The notes: generated by a model not told the origin, from the letters alone. A stretch of 64,000 nt of DNA from Acidicapsa acidisoli (GCF_025685625.1 NZ_JAGSYI010000001.1:1798001-1862000); one strand, 5' to 3'. Shown: positions 41,964 through 50,702, counted from the first letter of the stretch. A program made the numbers and translations.

Positions 41964-43160
41964 TCAGGCTCCTGCCTTGAGCGGCCAGCTGACCTGTCCA
42001 TTGCGATGGTAGGCCAGGTTCCCAATATGGCCAGCTCGCGCCGCAGCTACTCCCGCTTCTACCGGCGCATTGGGCTCCTTGCGTGACTTCACGCATTGGA
42101 AGAAATTCTCCATGTGCGAAATCGTCCCGTCGCGAAAGCTTTGCTCGGTAAGAATTGGATTTTCCTTTCCCTGAACGCGCTCGCGATATAGACTCATGCC
42201 GCTGCGCGTCAGCTTCAGCGTTGCCTCGGTTCCGCGAAATTCAAGTCCGCCATCATCGACAGAAGAAGCCATCATCCCCTCGTAGACCACATCGAATCCC
42301 GGATACCGGAAAGCCGCCTGAATCGTATCCGGGCAGTCCCATTGGTCGAAGAAATACTTGTCTCCCAGCATGTATGCGTTGCTCGGCTCGTCCGTCTTCA
42401 TCGCCCAGTGGACGACATCAATCCAATGCGCAAACAGATCGGTCATCGCGCCGCCGCCAAAGTTCCAGAACCACCGCCAGTGGAAGAACTTTTCCTTCGT
42501 GAATGGCTGGTCCGGAGCAGAACCGAGCCACGCCTTCCAATCCAGTTTGTCAACGTCGACTGGCCTGTCCGACGAGGTCCACGAAGGTTCCTTGGAAAAA
42601 TGATTCTGATAGTTCTGGAACCAGTATGTCCTCACCTGCACCACGCGCCCGAGGCTGCCGGCCTGAATCAAATCCACTGCATTCTGAAAATGACTCCAAC
42701 TGCGCTGCTGCATGCCGCACTGCAGAATCTGTTTGCTCGATCGGACTGCATGCGTCAGCGTCGCACCCTCTTCGATCGTGTGCGTCACCGGCTTTTCGAG
42801 ATACACATCCTTGCCCGCCGCAAGTGCTTCCACCGCGATGCGAACATGCCAGTGATCTGGCGCGGCAATCAACACCGCATCCACGTCTTTGTCCAACACC
42901 GCGCGGTAATCCACATGCGCCGCAGCCACGCCGTTGGAACGCTCCACTACGGCGTCACAATGCGGCTTATACACATCGCTTACTGCTACAAACTGGCACG
43001 GTCCAACTCTCTCCGCGCAGTCGAGCAAAGTTCGCATCCGCCCTCCTGCTCCAATTACGCCAATGCGCAGGGTATCGTTTGCACCGAACACTCTGGTTGA
43101 GGCAAGCGCAGTCACTCCGCTTGCAATAAGAAAGCTCCGCCGATTTGTCTGATAAGTCAT
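41964..43160 (-). CDS. Tat-exported Gfo/Idh/MocA-family oxidoreductase
   Basis: 398 residues from ATG 43160, which follows AGGAGAGCG (frame open to 43208). Tat signal NRRSFLIASGVTALAS. NAD(P)-binding GVIGAGGRMRTLLDCA, VAVSDVYKPHCDA, the EKP motif in DVYLEKPVTHTIEEG, and the C-terminal domain with WNFGGGAMTDLFAHWIDVVHWAM. Members are sugar or inositol dehydrogenases, glycosidases with NAD cofactor, or aldose-aldose oxidoreductases. Export by Tat implies folding with bound NAD(P) before export, as for glucose-fructose oxidoreductase-like proteins. The substrate is not readable from sequence. Confidence 0.88.
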   Translation of the reverse strand: MTYQTNRRSFLIASGVTALASTRVFGANDTLRIGVIGAGGRMRTLLDCAERVGPCQFVAVSDVYKPHCDAVVERSNGVAAAHVDYRAVLDKDVDAVLIAAPDHWHVRIAVEALAAGKDVYLEKPVTHTIEEGATLTHAVRSSKQILQCGMQQRSWSHFQNAVDLIQAGSLGRVVQVRTYWFQNYQNHFSKEPSWTSSDRPVDVDKLDWKAWLGSAPDQPFTKEKFFHWRWFWNFGGGAMTDLFAHWIDVVHWAMKTDEPSNAYMLGDKYFFDQWDCPDTIQAAFRYPGFDVVYEGMMASSVDDGGLEFRGTEATLKLTRSGMSLYRERVQGKENPILTEQSFRDGTISHMENFFQCVKSRKEPNAPVEAGVAAARAGHIGNLAYHRNGQVSWPLKAGA

Positions 43161-43302
43161 CGCTCTCCTGTTCGTTTCTTCCCCGCGGATCATTATCCAC
43201 GCCAACAAGCGAGCCTGGCACCTCGCACCGCATTATTTGAGTAACTAATGAGGAAGCGCAGTCACTCTTGCAACTGAATTCAACAAGATCATGCGAAAAG
43301 AA

Positions 43303-43326
43303 AGCCCGGACTCGAAAGTCCGGGCT
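43303..43326 (-). terminator. Rho-independent terminator of the S53 peptidase gene
   Basis: AGCCCGGACT and AGTCCGGGCT form a perfect 10-bp stem with a CGAA loop (UUCG on the minus-strand transcript, a very stable tetraloop), followed on the minus strand by TTCTTTTC. It lies 55 bases past the peptidase stop. Confidence 0.85.
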
Positions 43327-43380
43327 CTGTTCGAGTTCCCTTATTGAACGCCGACGCAGCGAACACAGGCTGCTTTAGCG

Positions 43381-45999
43381 TTAGCGCCGCACGGTGAAAA
43401 CAAGAGTTGCAGTATGCGAAACGCCGCCGCTCGTTGCCGTAATTGTTATCGTGTGAGTTCCGGTCGGGGCGTTTCCTGCTACGGTCAAAGTGAAATCCGA
43501 CGTACCTGAACCCGGCGACGCAATCGTCGCAGGGCTGAAGCTCCCCGTGACGCCCGTCGGTATGCCAGTTGCAGAAAGCGCGACCGGCGCGTTAAATCCG
43601 CCCGAAACCGTTGTGGTCACCACGGCATAGCCACTCTGGCCTCGCGCCAGGTAACCGGAGGTAGGCGAGACTGAGACTGTAAATGCGCCAGCCACCGGAG
43701 CAGTCACCGTCAGCGACACGGTCGCCGTATGCGTGATTCCGCCACCGGTCCCCGTGATGGTGATGGTGTATGTGCCTGTGGCAGTGGTAGAGGCTACAGC
43801 CAGCGTCAGAGTGGACGTTCCGGAGCCTGGCGCCGCAATTGACGTCGGACTGAAAGTCGCCGTCACACCAGCAGGTTGCCCGCTCGCGGACAACGCGACG
43901 GCTGAGCTATACCCGCCGGAGACAGTGGTCGTCATGGTGGATGTACCGCTCTTGCCCTGTACCACAGATACCGCAGTGGGCGAGGCCGTAAGCGTAAAGG
44001 CCGGAGTCGCCGCTGCTGTAACGGTCAGCGAAACCGTCGCAGTGTGGGTGATGCTGTCCCCCGTGCCGGTGATCGTAATCGGGTAGGTTCCGGTCACAGT
44101 TGTGGAAGCCAGAGTAAAGGTCACCGTTGAACTTCCTGAACCGGGAGCTGCAATCGAGGCCGGGCTGAAGGTGACAGTGACGCCCGTAGGCTGGCCACTT
44201 GCCGACAACGCCACAGCAGAATCAAATCCTCCGGAGACGGTGGTTGTGATCTTGGATGTTCCGGTGCTTCCCACTGCGACGGAGACTGAAGTTGGCGAAG
44301 CCGCAAGCGTAAATGCCGGAGTCGTGCTCGAAGGGGCCAGCGCATTGATCAGGTTCGCGCCATTCGGGCTGCCCCATCCAGTTACCAGATCGTACCCGGT
44401 CACCGCCGAATAGCTGCCCGACGAGCCGCTCGTGATGTCGTGAAAGTCCGTTGTATAGCTGGACGTGACATTCTGCGCGTAGATCGTCGGGTTGATGAAG
44501 CCAAGAAGCGAGCTGCCGTTGTTGAGGGACTGCTCATTCGCCAGCGCGATATAAGCTGCCCACATGGGAGCGGCAAAGCTCGTGCCGCCATACTCGTTTG
44601 CAAGGCAGGCTGATTGGTCGGCGCAAGTGTAAAAGGTGAAGTTGGCGTTCGCCGAAACATCCGGTCCGTTGCGTAGCGTAGTCGAACCCTTGTTGCTGGA
44701 GTTGATTACGCCAGAGAGTTGCTGCCAGGAAGGAATCGCAATGCTGTCAGGCGAGATTCCCCCGCCCGAGTCGACCCACGCAGTCTCAGATGCCCAAGGC
44801 CCAGCGGCACTGGACGTAGTCAGGTCCGTTCCGCCGACGGAAATTACATGCGCATCGTCCGCCGGCCAAGCCTCATTCCGCGAAGACCACGTAGAGCTAT
44901 CGCCCGATGCCGCAAAGAAGTTCTGTCCCTGTGCGGCCATCCTTTCAAAGTACACGTCGAGCGTTGAGGGATCGGCCGGCGTCCAGCCCCATGAGCAGCC
45001 AATTGTTGTTGGCAGCGGGCTGTGTGACGTCATCGAGCTGATGATTGCAGTGTCAGTCGATCCGATATAGACAACCAGACTCGACAGGCCGGGAGCCATG
45101 CCGAGCGCCTGGGTCATATCCAGGGTCTGTTCCGTATCGTCGCAGCCGCTCGAATTCAAGCAGGAGGTGCTTGTTCCATCCGTGGACAGAAGAACAGGAG
45201 TGATCGCCAAAGTCTGGTTGACATTCTTATAGTAGGTATTCAGATCCGCAAGATCGGTGCCTTCATACTCGAACAGTCCGAGGTTCTGTCCCGCGCCGGT
45301 AAGCGCCGTTCCGCCATAGTAAGCCGCGCGCATGTCGCTGCCCAGGAACGATGCCGACGGACCGGACCCCGTGGTGGCATGTTTCACAACCGCCTCGGGA
45401 GAGATGCCGTGCGCCTGCGCGTAATCGCTCTTCTTCACGTACATCGGGTGCGGAATCGAGTAGTTGTCCAATCCTGAAATATGCCAGAGCGCGAAGGGCA
45501 AACTCGTCGTCGGTTCACGATCCGGAGCATAAAACACGCGATTCTCAGTGGGATGCTGGTAGGTGTGCATGGCCACGTGAAACGCATTCTCAACCGCGGA
45601 AACAGGCCCCTTGATCTGTACTTCCATGCCGTCTCGTGTTCCGCCCACAACTTCAAACCCGTTCGCTTTCGCAAAGCGGACGACTGCCTCATAATCCGCT
45701 TCGGTTGGGCCAAATCGTTGAGTGAACTCGGAGACGGTCAGAAAGTGGCGATAAGTTGGGCTGGACGGATCGTAGACTTCCGCGAGGAACTTATCCAAAC
45801 CAGCCTGATCGCGCAGCGGTAGGACCAGGTCCAACTGCAGGATCTGGCTTGCAGGAAGCCGCCCGACAGACTGCGCTTGTCCGTTGACCGTTACTTCGCG
45901 CGTATGACGCGTCAATAGTCCCTGCGCCTGGCCTGAAACGCTTGTGGCCAACAACAGAGCAGCGATTACCAGCGAGAACCCACCAATTCTTCGAACCAT
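43381..45999 (-). CDS. Secreted S53 (sedolisin/kumamolisin) peptidase with C-terminal Ig-like repeats
   Basis: 872 residues. Signal peptide (FSLVIAALLLATSVSGQAQ), pro-domain (about 30-185: LVLPLRDQAGLDKFLAEVYDP, YRHFLTVSEFTQRFGP) and catalytic domain with Glu290 and Asp294 (CDDTEQTLDMTQALG), oxyanion Asp367 (AASGDSSTW) and nucleophile Ser474 (GGTSFAAPMW). The C-terminal calcium site region is DFHDITSG and YDLVTGWGSP. These endopeptidases work at acid pH and self-cleave the pro-domain. Three ~105-residue Ig-like beta-sandwich repeats follow (about 563-872). The gene ends in a strong terminator. Acid-active secreted peptidases fit an acidobacterial soil lifestyle. Confidence 0.93.
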   Translation of the reverse strand: MVRRIGGFSLVIAALLLATSVSGQAQGLLTRHTREVTVNGQAQSVGRLPASQILQLDLVLPLRDQAGLDKFLAEVYDPSSPTYRHFLTVSEFTQRFGPTEADYEAVVRFAKANGFEVVGGTRDGMEVQIKGPVSAVENAFHVAMHTYQHPTENRVFYAPDREPTTSLPFALWHISGLDNYSIPHPMYVKKSDYAQAHGISPEAVVKHATTGSGPSASFLGSDMRAAYYGGTALTGAGQNLGLFEYEGTDLADLNTYYKNVNQTLAITPVLLSTDGTSTSCLNSSGCDDTEQTLDMTQALGMAPGLSSLVVYIGSTDTAIISSMTSHSPLPTTIGCSWGWTPADPSTLDVYFERMAAQGQNFFAASGDSSTWSSRNEAWPADDAHVISVGGTDLTTSSAAGPWASETAWVDSGGGISPDSIAIPSWQQLSGVINSSNKGSTTLRNGPDVSANANFTFYTCADQSACLANEYGGTSFAAPMWAAYIALANEQSLNNGSSLLGFINPTIYAQNVTSSYTTDFHDITSGSSGSYSAVTGYDLVTGWGSPNGANLINALAPSSTTPAFTLAASPTSVSVAVGSTGTSKITTTVSGGFDSAVALSASGQPTGVTVTFSPASIAAPGSGSSTVTFTLASTTVTGTYPITITGTGDSITHTATVSLTVTAAATPAFTLTASPTAVSVVQGKSGTSTMTTTVSGGYSSAVALSASGQPAGVTATFSPTSIAAPGSGTSTLTLAVASTTATGTYTITITGTGGGITHTATVSLTVTAPVAGAFTVSVSPTSGYLARGQSGYAVVTTTVSGGFNAPVALSATGIPTGVTGSFSPATIASPGSGTSDFTLTVAGNAPTGTHTITITATSGGVSHTATLVFTVRR
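43384..44313 (-). repeat. Three tandem ~315-bp repeats encoding Ig-like domains
   Basis: Units start at 44313, 43998 and 43683 on the minus strand, an exact 315-base (105-codon) period, each opening with FTLxASPT/FTVSVSPT and containing VALSASGQPxGV and ITITGTG. The protein identity between the first two units is high, pointing to recent duplication or gene conversion within the peptidase tail. Confidence 0.85.
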
Positions 46000-46274
46000 G
46001 TTTTCTCCTTGGACGGGAAATGCGATTTGGTTTCAAAGGGACGGTAGCCAAACGTGTTCTCGCAAAGTATCACTCCAATACGAGAGGCGCAAGGAAAACA
46101 TAGCGGCAATCGCCGCCAATTGCAGATTTGGGAAGGATTAGCAGCCCAGGAGAAGATAAGAAGAAGATCGGGGTTTTCCCAGTTACTCAGCCATGGCTTC
46201 CGCCCGGTGGCCAGGTTCATAACTTTGGGTGCTCACACTGGGCTTCGCCCAAACAGGAAGGCGCAACGCCGCGA

Positions 46275-47663
46275 TCAAGGTCGCCACATGAAGCGCGCAG
46301 AGCAGCAGAAGGTCGCAGAAAAGGCCCGCGTATTTCCCACATTGTTTAATGCGCTCGATGGTTCGGAAAAGGACGCCATCCTCGTATGGAGGAAGATCGC
46401 AAGCGCTGTCGTAGCCACTGGCCCACCTAATCGCTGGAAGATGTTGATCGCGGTCGTGGCCGCAGGAATCGCTTCCCTGGAAATCGATGAGTACGCCGCA
46501 GCAATCGACGGCAGACCGATGGAGCCCATTCCCACTCCGCGAGCAAACAGAGCCATACAAATGGCCCATGTCGGCAGCGTCTGGCCAGAGAGCAGCGCAA
46601 ACGCCAGCGTTCCTAGCAATGCAATCAACGCACCGCAAGCGCTGACCCGGCGCAAGCCAAAGCGGTCCGTCATCATTCCCATCGAAGGATATGAGCAAAG
46701 CATTCCCAGCCCAGCAGGCGCGAGCAAGAGCCCAGTTTCTGCCGGCGAGATGTGCAGCGCGGAAAGCAGATACAGCGGCAGTAACATCTGTCCGCCAAAC
46801 GAGACTGCGTTCAGTAGAAACAGCGTCCAGGAAGACGCTAGAAAGGACGCATTCTTGAACAGACTCACGTCGATCAACGCCGCTCGCCCACGTCTCATCG
46901 AATGGACGGCGAAGGCCGCCAGCAATCCTATCGAGGCGGCAAATTCCAGCATATATTGCGACCGGGCCGCAGGATTCGCGCTTAGACTCTCTAAACTATG
47001 CATCGCCAGCACCAGCCCCGGCGAAATCAGCAAAAAGCCGCGTACATCAAAGCTCCGCAATCCCTCCGTTGCCTCGTCTCTGGGCAATATCCAAGCGGCC
47101 AGTACAATCGCCAAAACTCCAATCGGCAGGTTGATGAAGAAGATCCAGCGCCACGAGGCATGTTGCAGAATGAAACCCGCCAGCGAAGGACCGCAGATCG
47201 GCCCCAGCAGCACCGGCACCACCATGACCCCCATTACGCGCGCGATGTGACGCGGTGCAGCCCGCGCCACCATCATCTGCGCCATCGGAGCCAGCAGCCC
47301 TCCGGCCATTCCCTGCAGGACGCGGGCTCCAATCAAATCATGAGCAGAAGGAGCGATGCCGCATAGCAGCGAGGCCAGCGTGAACATCGTGAAGCAGCCC
47401 AGGTAAACGCGCTTTGCGCCTAGCCGGTCAACCACCCAGCCGCTGAGCGGAAGCATCAGCGCCAGCGCAAGCAGATAGCCGGTGACTACCCATTGCAGAG
47501 TGGTCAGGCCTACTTGCAGTTCTCGCCCCAGCGTCGAGAGCGAGACATTCACCACGGTGGAATCGATACTCGTAAGCAATGGACCAAGCAGCACGACCCC
47601 TAAAATCTTCCATACCCGGGGATCGACCCTGTCCCGCTCCGCGGGCTTCATCGTTGTGCTCAT
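46275..47663 (-). CDS. DHA2-family (EmrB/QacA-like) MFS drug exporter with frameshifted C-terminus
   Basis: 462 residues as written. WVVTGYLLALALMLPLSGWVVDRLGAKRVYLG carries the MFS loop 2-3 motif, and GARVLQGMAGGLLAPMAQMMV and GPICGPSLAGFILQHASWRWIFFINLPIG are the DHA2 antiporter motif C and the family-specific loop. About 13 helices are intact. After ATF (near 46308) the frame ends in CCSARFMWRP, but in the other frame the same DNA reads LLLLCALHVATLIAALRLPVW, a normal final helix, running to a TAA at 46183. One base (a T in a TTT) is thus probably missing. It starts with an ATGA overlap with the YecD-like gene and is controlled by the divergent TetR regulator. Confidence 0.88.
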   Translation of the reverse strand: MSTTMKPAERDRVDPRVWKILGVVLLGPLLTSIDSTVVNVSLSTLGRELQVGLTTLQWVVTGYLLALALMLPLSGWVVDRLGAKRVYLGCFTMFTLASLLCGIAPSAHDLIGARVLQGMAGGLLAPMAQMMVARAAPRHIARVMGVMVVPVLLGPICGPSLAGFILQHASWRWIFFINLPIGVLAIVLAAWILPRDEATEGLRSFDVRGFLLISPGLVLAMHSLESLSANPAARSQYMLEFAASIGLLAAFAVHSMRRGRAALIDVSLFKNASFLASSWTLFLLNAVSFGGQMLLPLYLLSALHISPAETGLLLAPAGLGMLCSYPSMGMMTDRFGLRRVSACGALIALLGTLAFALLSGQTLPTWAICMALFARGVGMGSIGLPSIAAAYSSISREAIPAATTAINIFQRLGGPVATTALAIFLHTRMASFSEPSSALNNVGNTRAFSATFCCSARFMWRP

Positions 47664-48235
47664 GCTCGCGATGCTTCGAGTACCACATCGGTCGTGCGCA
47701 CGCGTCCCATTCGAGGAAAGATCACCTCGGTTGCAAACTTGTGTGCCTCCGCGCTCAGCGTGGTCATCGCGTCTTCCACAAACACCAGTTCGTAGCCGCG
47801 ATCAAAAGCATCCCTGGCCGTCGACTCGACGCCAAAGTTGGTAGCGACGCCGCCAATCACTATCGTTTGAATGTCCCGCCTGCGAAGCTGCTGATCGAGC
47901 TCCGTTCCGTAAAAGGCGCCCCATTGCCTCTTGGTAATCACCAGATCGCCGGGTTGGCGGTCAAGTTCCTGGACCAACTCCGACGCAATCGCCTGCGGCG
48001 GTGGTGCATTCCGATCACGCACGGGCGCATCGACAGTCATGGTCAGAATCTCAGTCATGGAGACGCGGACGTAGACAACCGTCGCACCCTTCGCCCTGAG
48101 TTCGCTCGTGAGTCGATTGGCCCGCGCAATCACATCGGCGCTGGAGTGCGGAACTAACGGATAACCGGTGATTCCGTTTTGAAGGTCGATCAGCACAACC
48201 GCTGTTTTTCCAGCAACCAGATTCAAAGACGACAT
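47660..48235 (-). CDS. YecD-like isochorismatase-fold hydrolase lacking the nucleophilic Cys
   Basis: 191 residues. Cysteine-hydrolase fold: Asp in AVVLIDLQNGITGYP, Lys in LVITKRQWGAFYGTELD, but the position of the catalytic Cys is Gly in GGVATNFGVESTARDAF. E. coli YecD, which I recall as having STNIGVESTAR and the same KRQWGAFYGT segment, shares this substitution, so the gene belongs to that sub-branch. Its chemistry is unknown. ATG 48235 has GGAGG 6 bases upstream. It is first in the operon with the efflux pump and divergent from tetR. Confidence 0.88.
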   Translation of the reverse strand: MSSLNLVAGKTAVVLIDLQNGITGYPLVPHSSADVIARANRLTSELRAKGATVVYVRVSMTEILTMTVDAPVRDRNAPPPQAIASELVQELDRQPGDLVITKRQWGAFYGTELDQQLRRRDIQTIVIGGVATNFGVESTARDAFDRGYELVFVEDAMTTLSAEAHKFATEVIFPRMGRVRTTDVVLEASRA

Positions 48236-48252
48236 CAAAAACCTCCGTAATG

Positions 48253-48266
48253 TGAGGATAGCCTCA
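48253..48266. promoter_or_regulatory. TetR-type operator, copy 1
   Basis: TGAGGATAGCCTCA: 5-bp arms TGAGG/CCTCA around a 4-base centre. A second copy with one base different lies 33 bases on at 48286. It sits in the leader of the YecD-like gene. Confidence 0.7.
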
Positions 48267-48279
48267 TATTTATAGAGCT

Positions 48280-48309
48280 ATAATATGAGGATGGCCTCAG
48301 ATTTGTCAA
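48280..48309 (-). promoter_or_regulatory. Sigma-70-type promoter of the hydrolase-efflux operon
   Basis: On the minus strand TTGACA (48309-48304), 18-base spacer, TATTAT (48285-48280). The -35 is a consensus match. Operator copy 2 fills most of the spacer, so repressor binding would block RNA polymerase. Confidence 0.72.
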
Positions 48310-48926
48310 ACAAGCGACGCGTCCCGCAGCAAGACCGCGCCGAGCGTCGCGTCGCGCAGTTGCTGGAGTCCGCCTCAGCCGTTTTCGCCGAAGCAGGCTA
48401 CGATGCCGCCACCATGACCGAAATCGCTGAGCGCGCCAATGCATCCATCGGAGCGGTCTATCAATACTTTCCCAATAAGGAGGCGATTGTTCGCGCTCTC
48501 CGCGTTCAATATGGCAATGAGATGCAAAAACGTTGGACCGATCTTGAGTCGATCACTGCCGGCCTGACGGTACCGCAGATTGCCGATTACTTGGTCGATG
48601 TTATGGTGCGGTTTGTCGAGGAGCATCCCGCTTACTTTCCTGTGCTCGACGCCCCCGTCAAGTACAAGCGCGACCAGGAGGGTAGAAGGCATCTGCGCGA
48701 GCAACTGGCCAATGTCTTTCGCAACAGGAAGCCCGCACTCTCGCAGGAACGCGCCTATCGCATGGCAAACGTGAGCCTACAAATCATCAAAAGCATGAAC
48801 GTGCTGTACGGAGAGGCCAACTCCAGGGAACGGTCCGAACTCGTCAAGGAGTACAAACTTGCCCTCGCCGCCTATCTCGAATCGCAACTGATTTCGCAGC
48901 GAAGCCAAAAGCCAACCGAGTCCTGA
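48285..48926 (+). CDS. TetR/AcrR-family repressor
   Basis: 213 residues. N-terminal helix-turn-helix: RRVAQLLESASAVFAEAGYDAATMTEIAERANASIGAVYQYFPNKEAIVRAL, the full TetR signature. The C-terminal helical domain, which would bind a ligand, is specific to the protein. Two starts are possible, ATG 48285 and ATG 48291; neither has a normal ribosome binding site upstream, and TATAAT ends at 48284, so the mRNA may be nearly leaderless. It is divergent from the hydrolase-efflux operon and surrounded by the duplicated operator, so it probably represses that operon and itself. Confidence 0.92.
   Translation: MRMASDLSNKRRVPQQDRAERRVAQLLESASAVFAEAGYDAATMTEIAERANASIGAVYQYFPNKEAIVRALRVQYGNEMQKRWTDLESITAGLTVPQIADYLVDVMVRFVEEHPAYFPVLDAPVKYKRDQEGRRHLREQLANVFRNRKPALSQERAYRMANVSLQIIKSMNVLYGEANSRERSELVKEYKLALAAYLESQLISQRSQKPTES
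48286..48299. promoter_or_regulatory. TetR-type operator, copy 2, overlapping the tetR start codon
   Basis: TGAGGATGGCCTCA, same 5-bp arms as copy 1 with one centre change. It overlaps the first codons of tetR (ATG 48285) and the spacer of the opposite promoter, allowing both autoregulation and repression of the efflux operon. Confidence 0.7.
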
Positions 48927-48964
48927 GGAAAGCCGTTCGATAGAATAAGTGAGAGGTATTAAGC

Positions 48965-49327
48965 ATGGCAGGGCAAGAGGTTCGATTTACAGTAAGTTTC
49001 ACCATCCCAGAGGAAAACCTGAAGCACTTCAAGGCGATTGCCCAGGCAATGATCGCTTCTACTCAGGCGGAGACTGGCACGCTTGGCTACGACTGGTTTT
49101 ACAGCCCGGATGGCAGCCGTTGCCGCCTGATCGAAACTTACGTGGATTCGAACGCAGTCCTGACCCACATGACCGGTCACGCCGTGCGGGAACTGGTGCC
49201 CAAAATCGTCCACTATGCCCAGATTACAGGGTTTGAGGTTTACGGCGATCCCGGGATAGAGGCAGGAACGATCCTTGCGGGACTTGGAGCCGAGGTCTTC
49301 GCATTTGACGCGGGCCTCTCGCGCTGA
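48965..49327 (+). CDS. Putative quinol monooxygenase (ABM fold)
   Basis: 120 residues. VRFTVSFTIPEENLKHFKAIAQAMIASTQAETGTLGYDWFYSPDGSRCRLIETYVDSNAVLTHM is the ABM pattern with the E-x-G-x-L-x-Y core. Relatives such as YgiN act on quinols, but activity is often unproven. GAGAGG lies 8 bases upstream of ATG 48965. It begins 38 bases after tetR and may be co-transcribed with it, placing it in the same response. Confidence 0.78.
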   Translation: MAGQEVRFTVSFTIPEENLKHFKAIAQAMIASTQAETGTLGYDWFYSPDGSRCRLIETYVDSNAVLTHMTGHAVRELVPKIVHYAQITGFEVYGDPGIEAGTILAGLGAEVFAFDAGLSR

Positions 49328-49378
49328 TTTTGCACATGCGGTGAGACTTGCCCGACTTTCGCTTTTTCTTCTAGTATG

Positions 49379-49396
49379 AGCAGTGCCAATACTGCT
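49379..49396. promoter_or_regulatory. 18-bp palindrome upstream of recA, candidate SOS operator
   Basis: AGCAGT-N6-ACTGCT is a perfect inverted repeat about 125 bases before the recA ATG, with a second nested pair AGTAT/ATACT (49373-49377, 49389-49393). It does not match the E. coli or Bacillus LexA consensus, but LexA sites differ between phyla. Confidence 0.4.
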
Positions 49397-49520
49397 ACAA
49401 TCCCATCGATAAGACTTTGCCAAAAGCTTACCAGGCGATCCCCGTGTTGACCCGTCTCAGCCTTCCAGAAAAAGGACGAGAAGTCGGCTGGATTTATGGA
49501 TGAGCGCAGGAGACAACCAC

Positions 49521-50609
49521 ATGGGCTACGCGGAAGACCGTGCCAAAGCAGTAGAAAGCGCACTCTCACAGATCGAAAAGCAATTCGGCAAAGGCTCCAT
49601 CATGCGCCTTGGAGCCAAGGACGCCATCGTCCCCATCTCGGTGATCTCCACCGGCTCCATCAGCTTTGACGCAGCTCTCGGCGTGGGCGGCGTGCCCCGC
49701 GGCCGCGTCATCGAGATATTCGGACCTGAGTCGTCCGGCAAAACCACCATCACCCTCCAGATCATCGCCGAAGCGCAGCGCGCCGGCGGTCTGGCAGCCT
49801 TCGTTGACGCCGAGCATGCTCTCGATCCCGTCTACGCTCGCAAACTTGGCGTTGATACCGACAACCTGCTCATCTCCCAGCCCGATTACGGCGAGCAGGC
49901 CCTTGAAATCACCGAAGCCCTTGTGCGTTCCGGCGCCATCGACGTTCTCGTCGTCGACTCCGTCGCTGCGCTGGTTCCCAAGGCAGAACTGGACGGCGAA
50001 ATGGGCGATTCCCACGTCGGCCTGCAGGCCCGCCTCATGTCGCAGGCGCTGCGAAAGCTCACTGGAACCGTCTCAAAATCCCGCACTTCGCTTATCTTCA
50101 TCAACCAGATCCGCGAAAAGATCGGCGTCATGTTCGGCAATCCCGAAACCACCACCGGCGGTCGGGCGCTCAAGTTCTACTCCTCCGTCCGTGTCGATAT
50201 CCGCCGCATTGCCGCCGTCAAAGAAGGCGACGTAGTCACCGGCTCCCGCACCAAGGTCAAGATCGTTAAGAACAAGGTTGCAGCACCCTTCCGCGAAGCT
50301 GAGTTCGACATCCTCTATGGCGAAGGCATCTCCCGCGAAGGCGACGTCCTCGACATCGCTGTCCTCAACAACATCGTCGAGAAATCCGGCGCGTGGTACA
50401 GCTACGATGGCGAGCGCATCGGTCAGGGACGCGAAAACGTCCGCACCTTCCTCAAGGAACACAAAGACGTCTTCGCGAAACTCGACACCCAGGTTCGCCA
50501 GAAGCTGGGCATCGGCGCAGCTTCCAAGGCCGCTGATATTCCCGAAATTCCATCCGTTCCCGCCGACGGCCCAATCGCTGCGCAGCAGGCCATTCGCGCG
50601 AAGCGATAA
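49521..50609 (+). CDS. recA: Recombinase A
   Basis: 362 residues. [31 protein letters not shown], Walker [61 protein letters not shown], the L1/L2 loop regions [19 protein letters not shown] and [25 protein letters not shown], and the basic C-terminal domain. It forms ATP-dependent filaments on single-stranded DNA for recombination, repair and LexA cleavage. ATG 49521 is preferred over 49500 because AGGAGA lies 8 bases before it. A strong terminator follows at 50626. Confidence 0.98.
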   Translation: MGYAEDRAKAVESALSQIEKQFGKGSIMRLGAKDAIVPISVISTGSISFDAALGVGGVPRGRVIEIFGPESSGKTTITLQIIAEAQRAGGLAAFVDAEHALDPVYARKLGVDTDNLLISQPDYGEQALEITEALVRSGAIDVLVVDSVAALVPKAELDGEMGDSHVGLQARLMSQALRKLTGTVSKSRTSLIFINQIREKIGVMFGNPETTTGGRALKFYSSVRVDIRRIAAVKEGDVVTGSRTKVKIVKNKVAAPFREAEFDILYGEGISREGDVLDIAVLNNIVEKSGAWYSYDGERIGQGRENVRTFLKEHKDVFAKLDTQVRQKLGIGAASKAADIPEIPSVPADGPIAAQQAIRAKR

Positions 50610-50625
50610 ATTCGGATCAAACCAG

Positions 50626-50654
50626 AGCGGCTGCCCAACGGTAGCCGCTTTTTT
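50626..50654 (+). terminator. Rho-independent terminator of recA
   Basis: AGCGGCT (50626-50632) pairs with AGCCGCT (50643-50649), 10-base loop, followed by a run of six T. It is 17 bases after the stop codon. Confidence 0.9.
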
Positions 50655-50702
50655 CCTGCCTGCTAAAATTCAGGGATTGTCGAGTAAAAGGCGCGTATCA
50701 GA

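Noticed and set aside
43384-44313. 315-bp repeats as a mobile or intergenic repeat
   Set aside because: They are in frame inside the peptidase gene and encode Ig-like domains.
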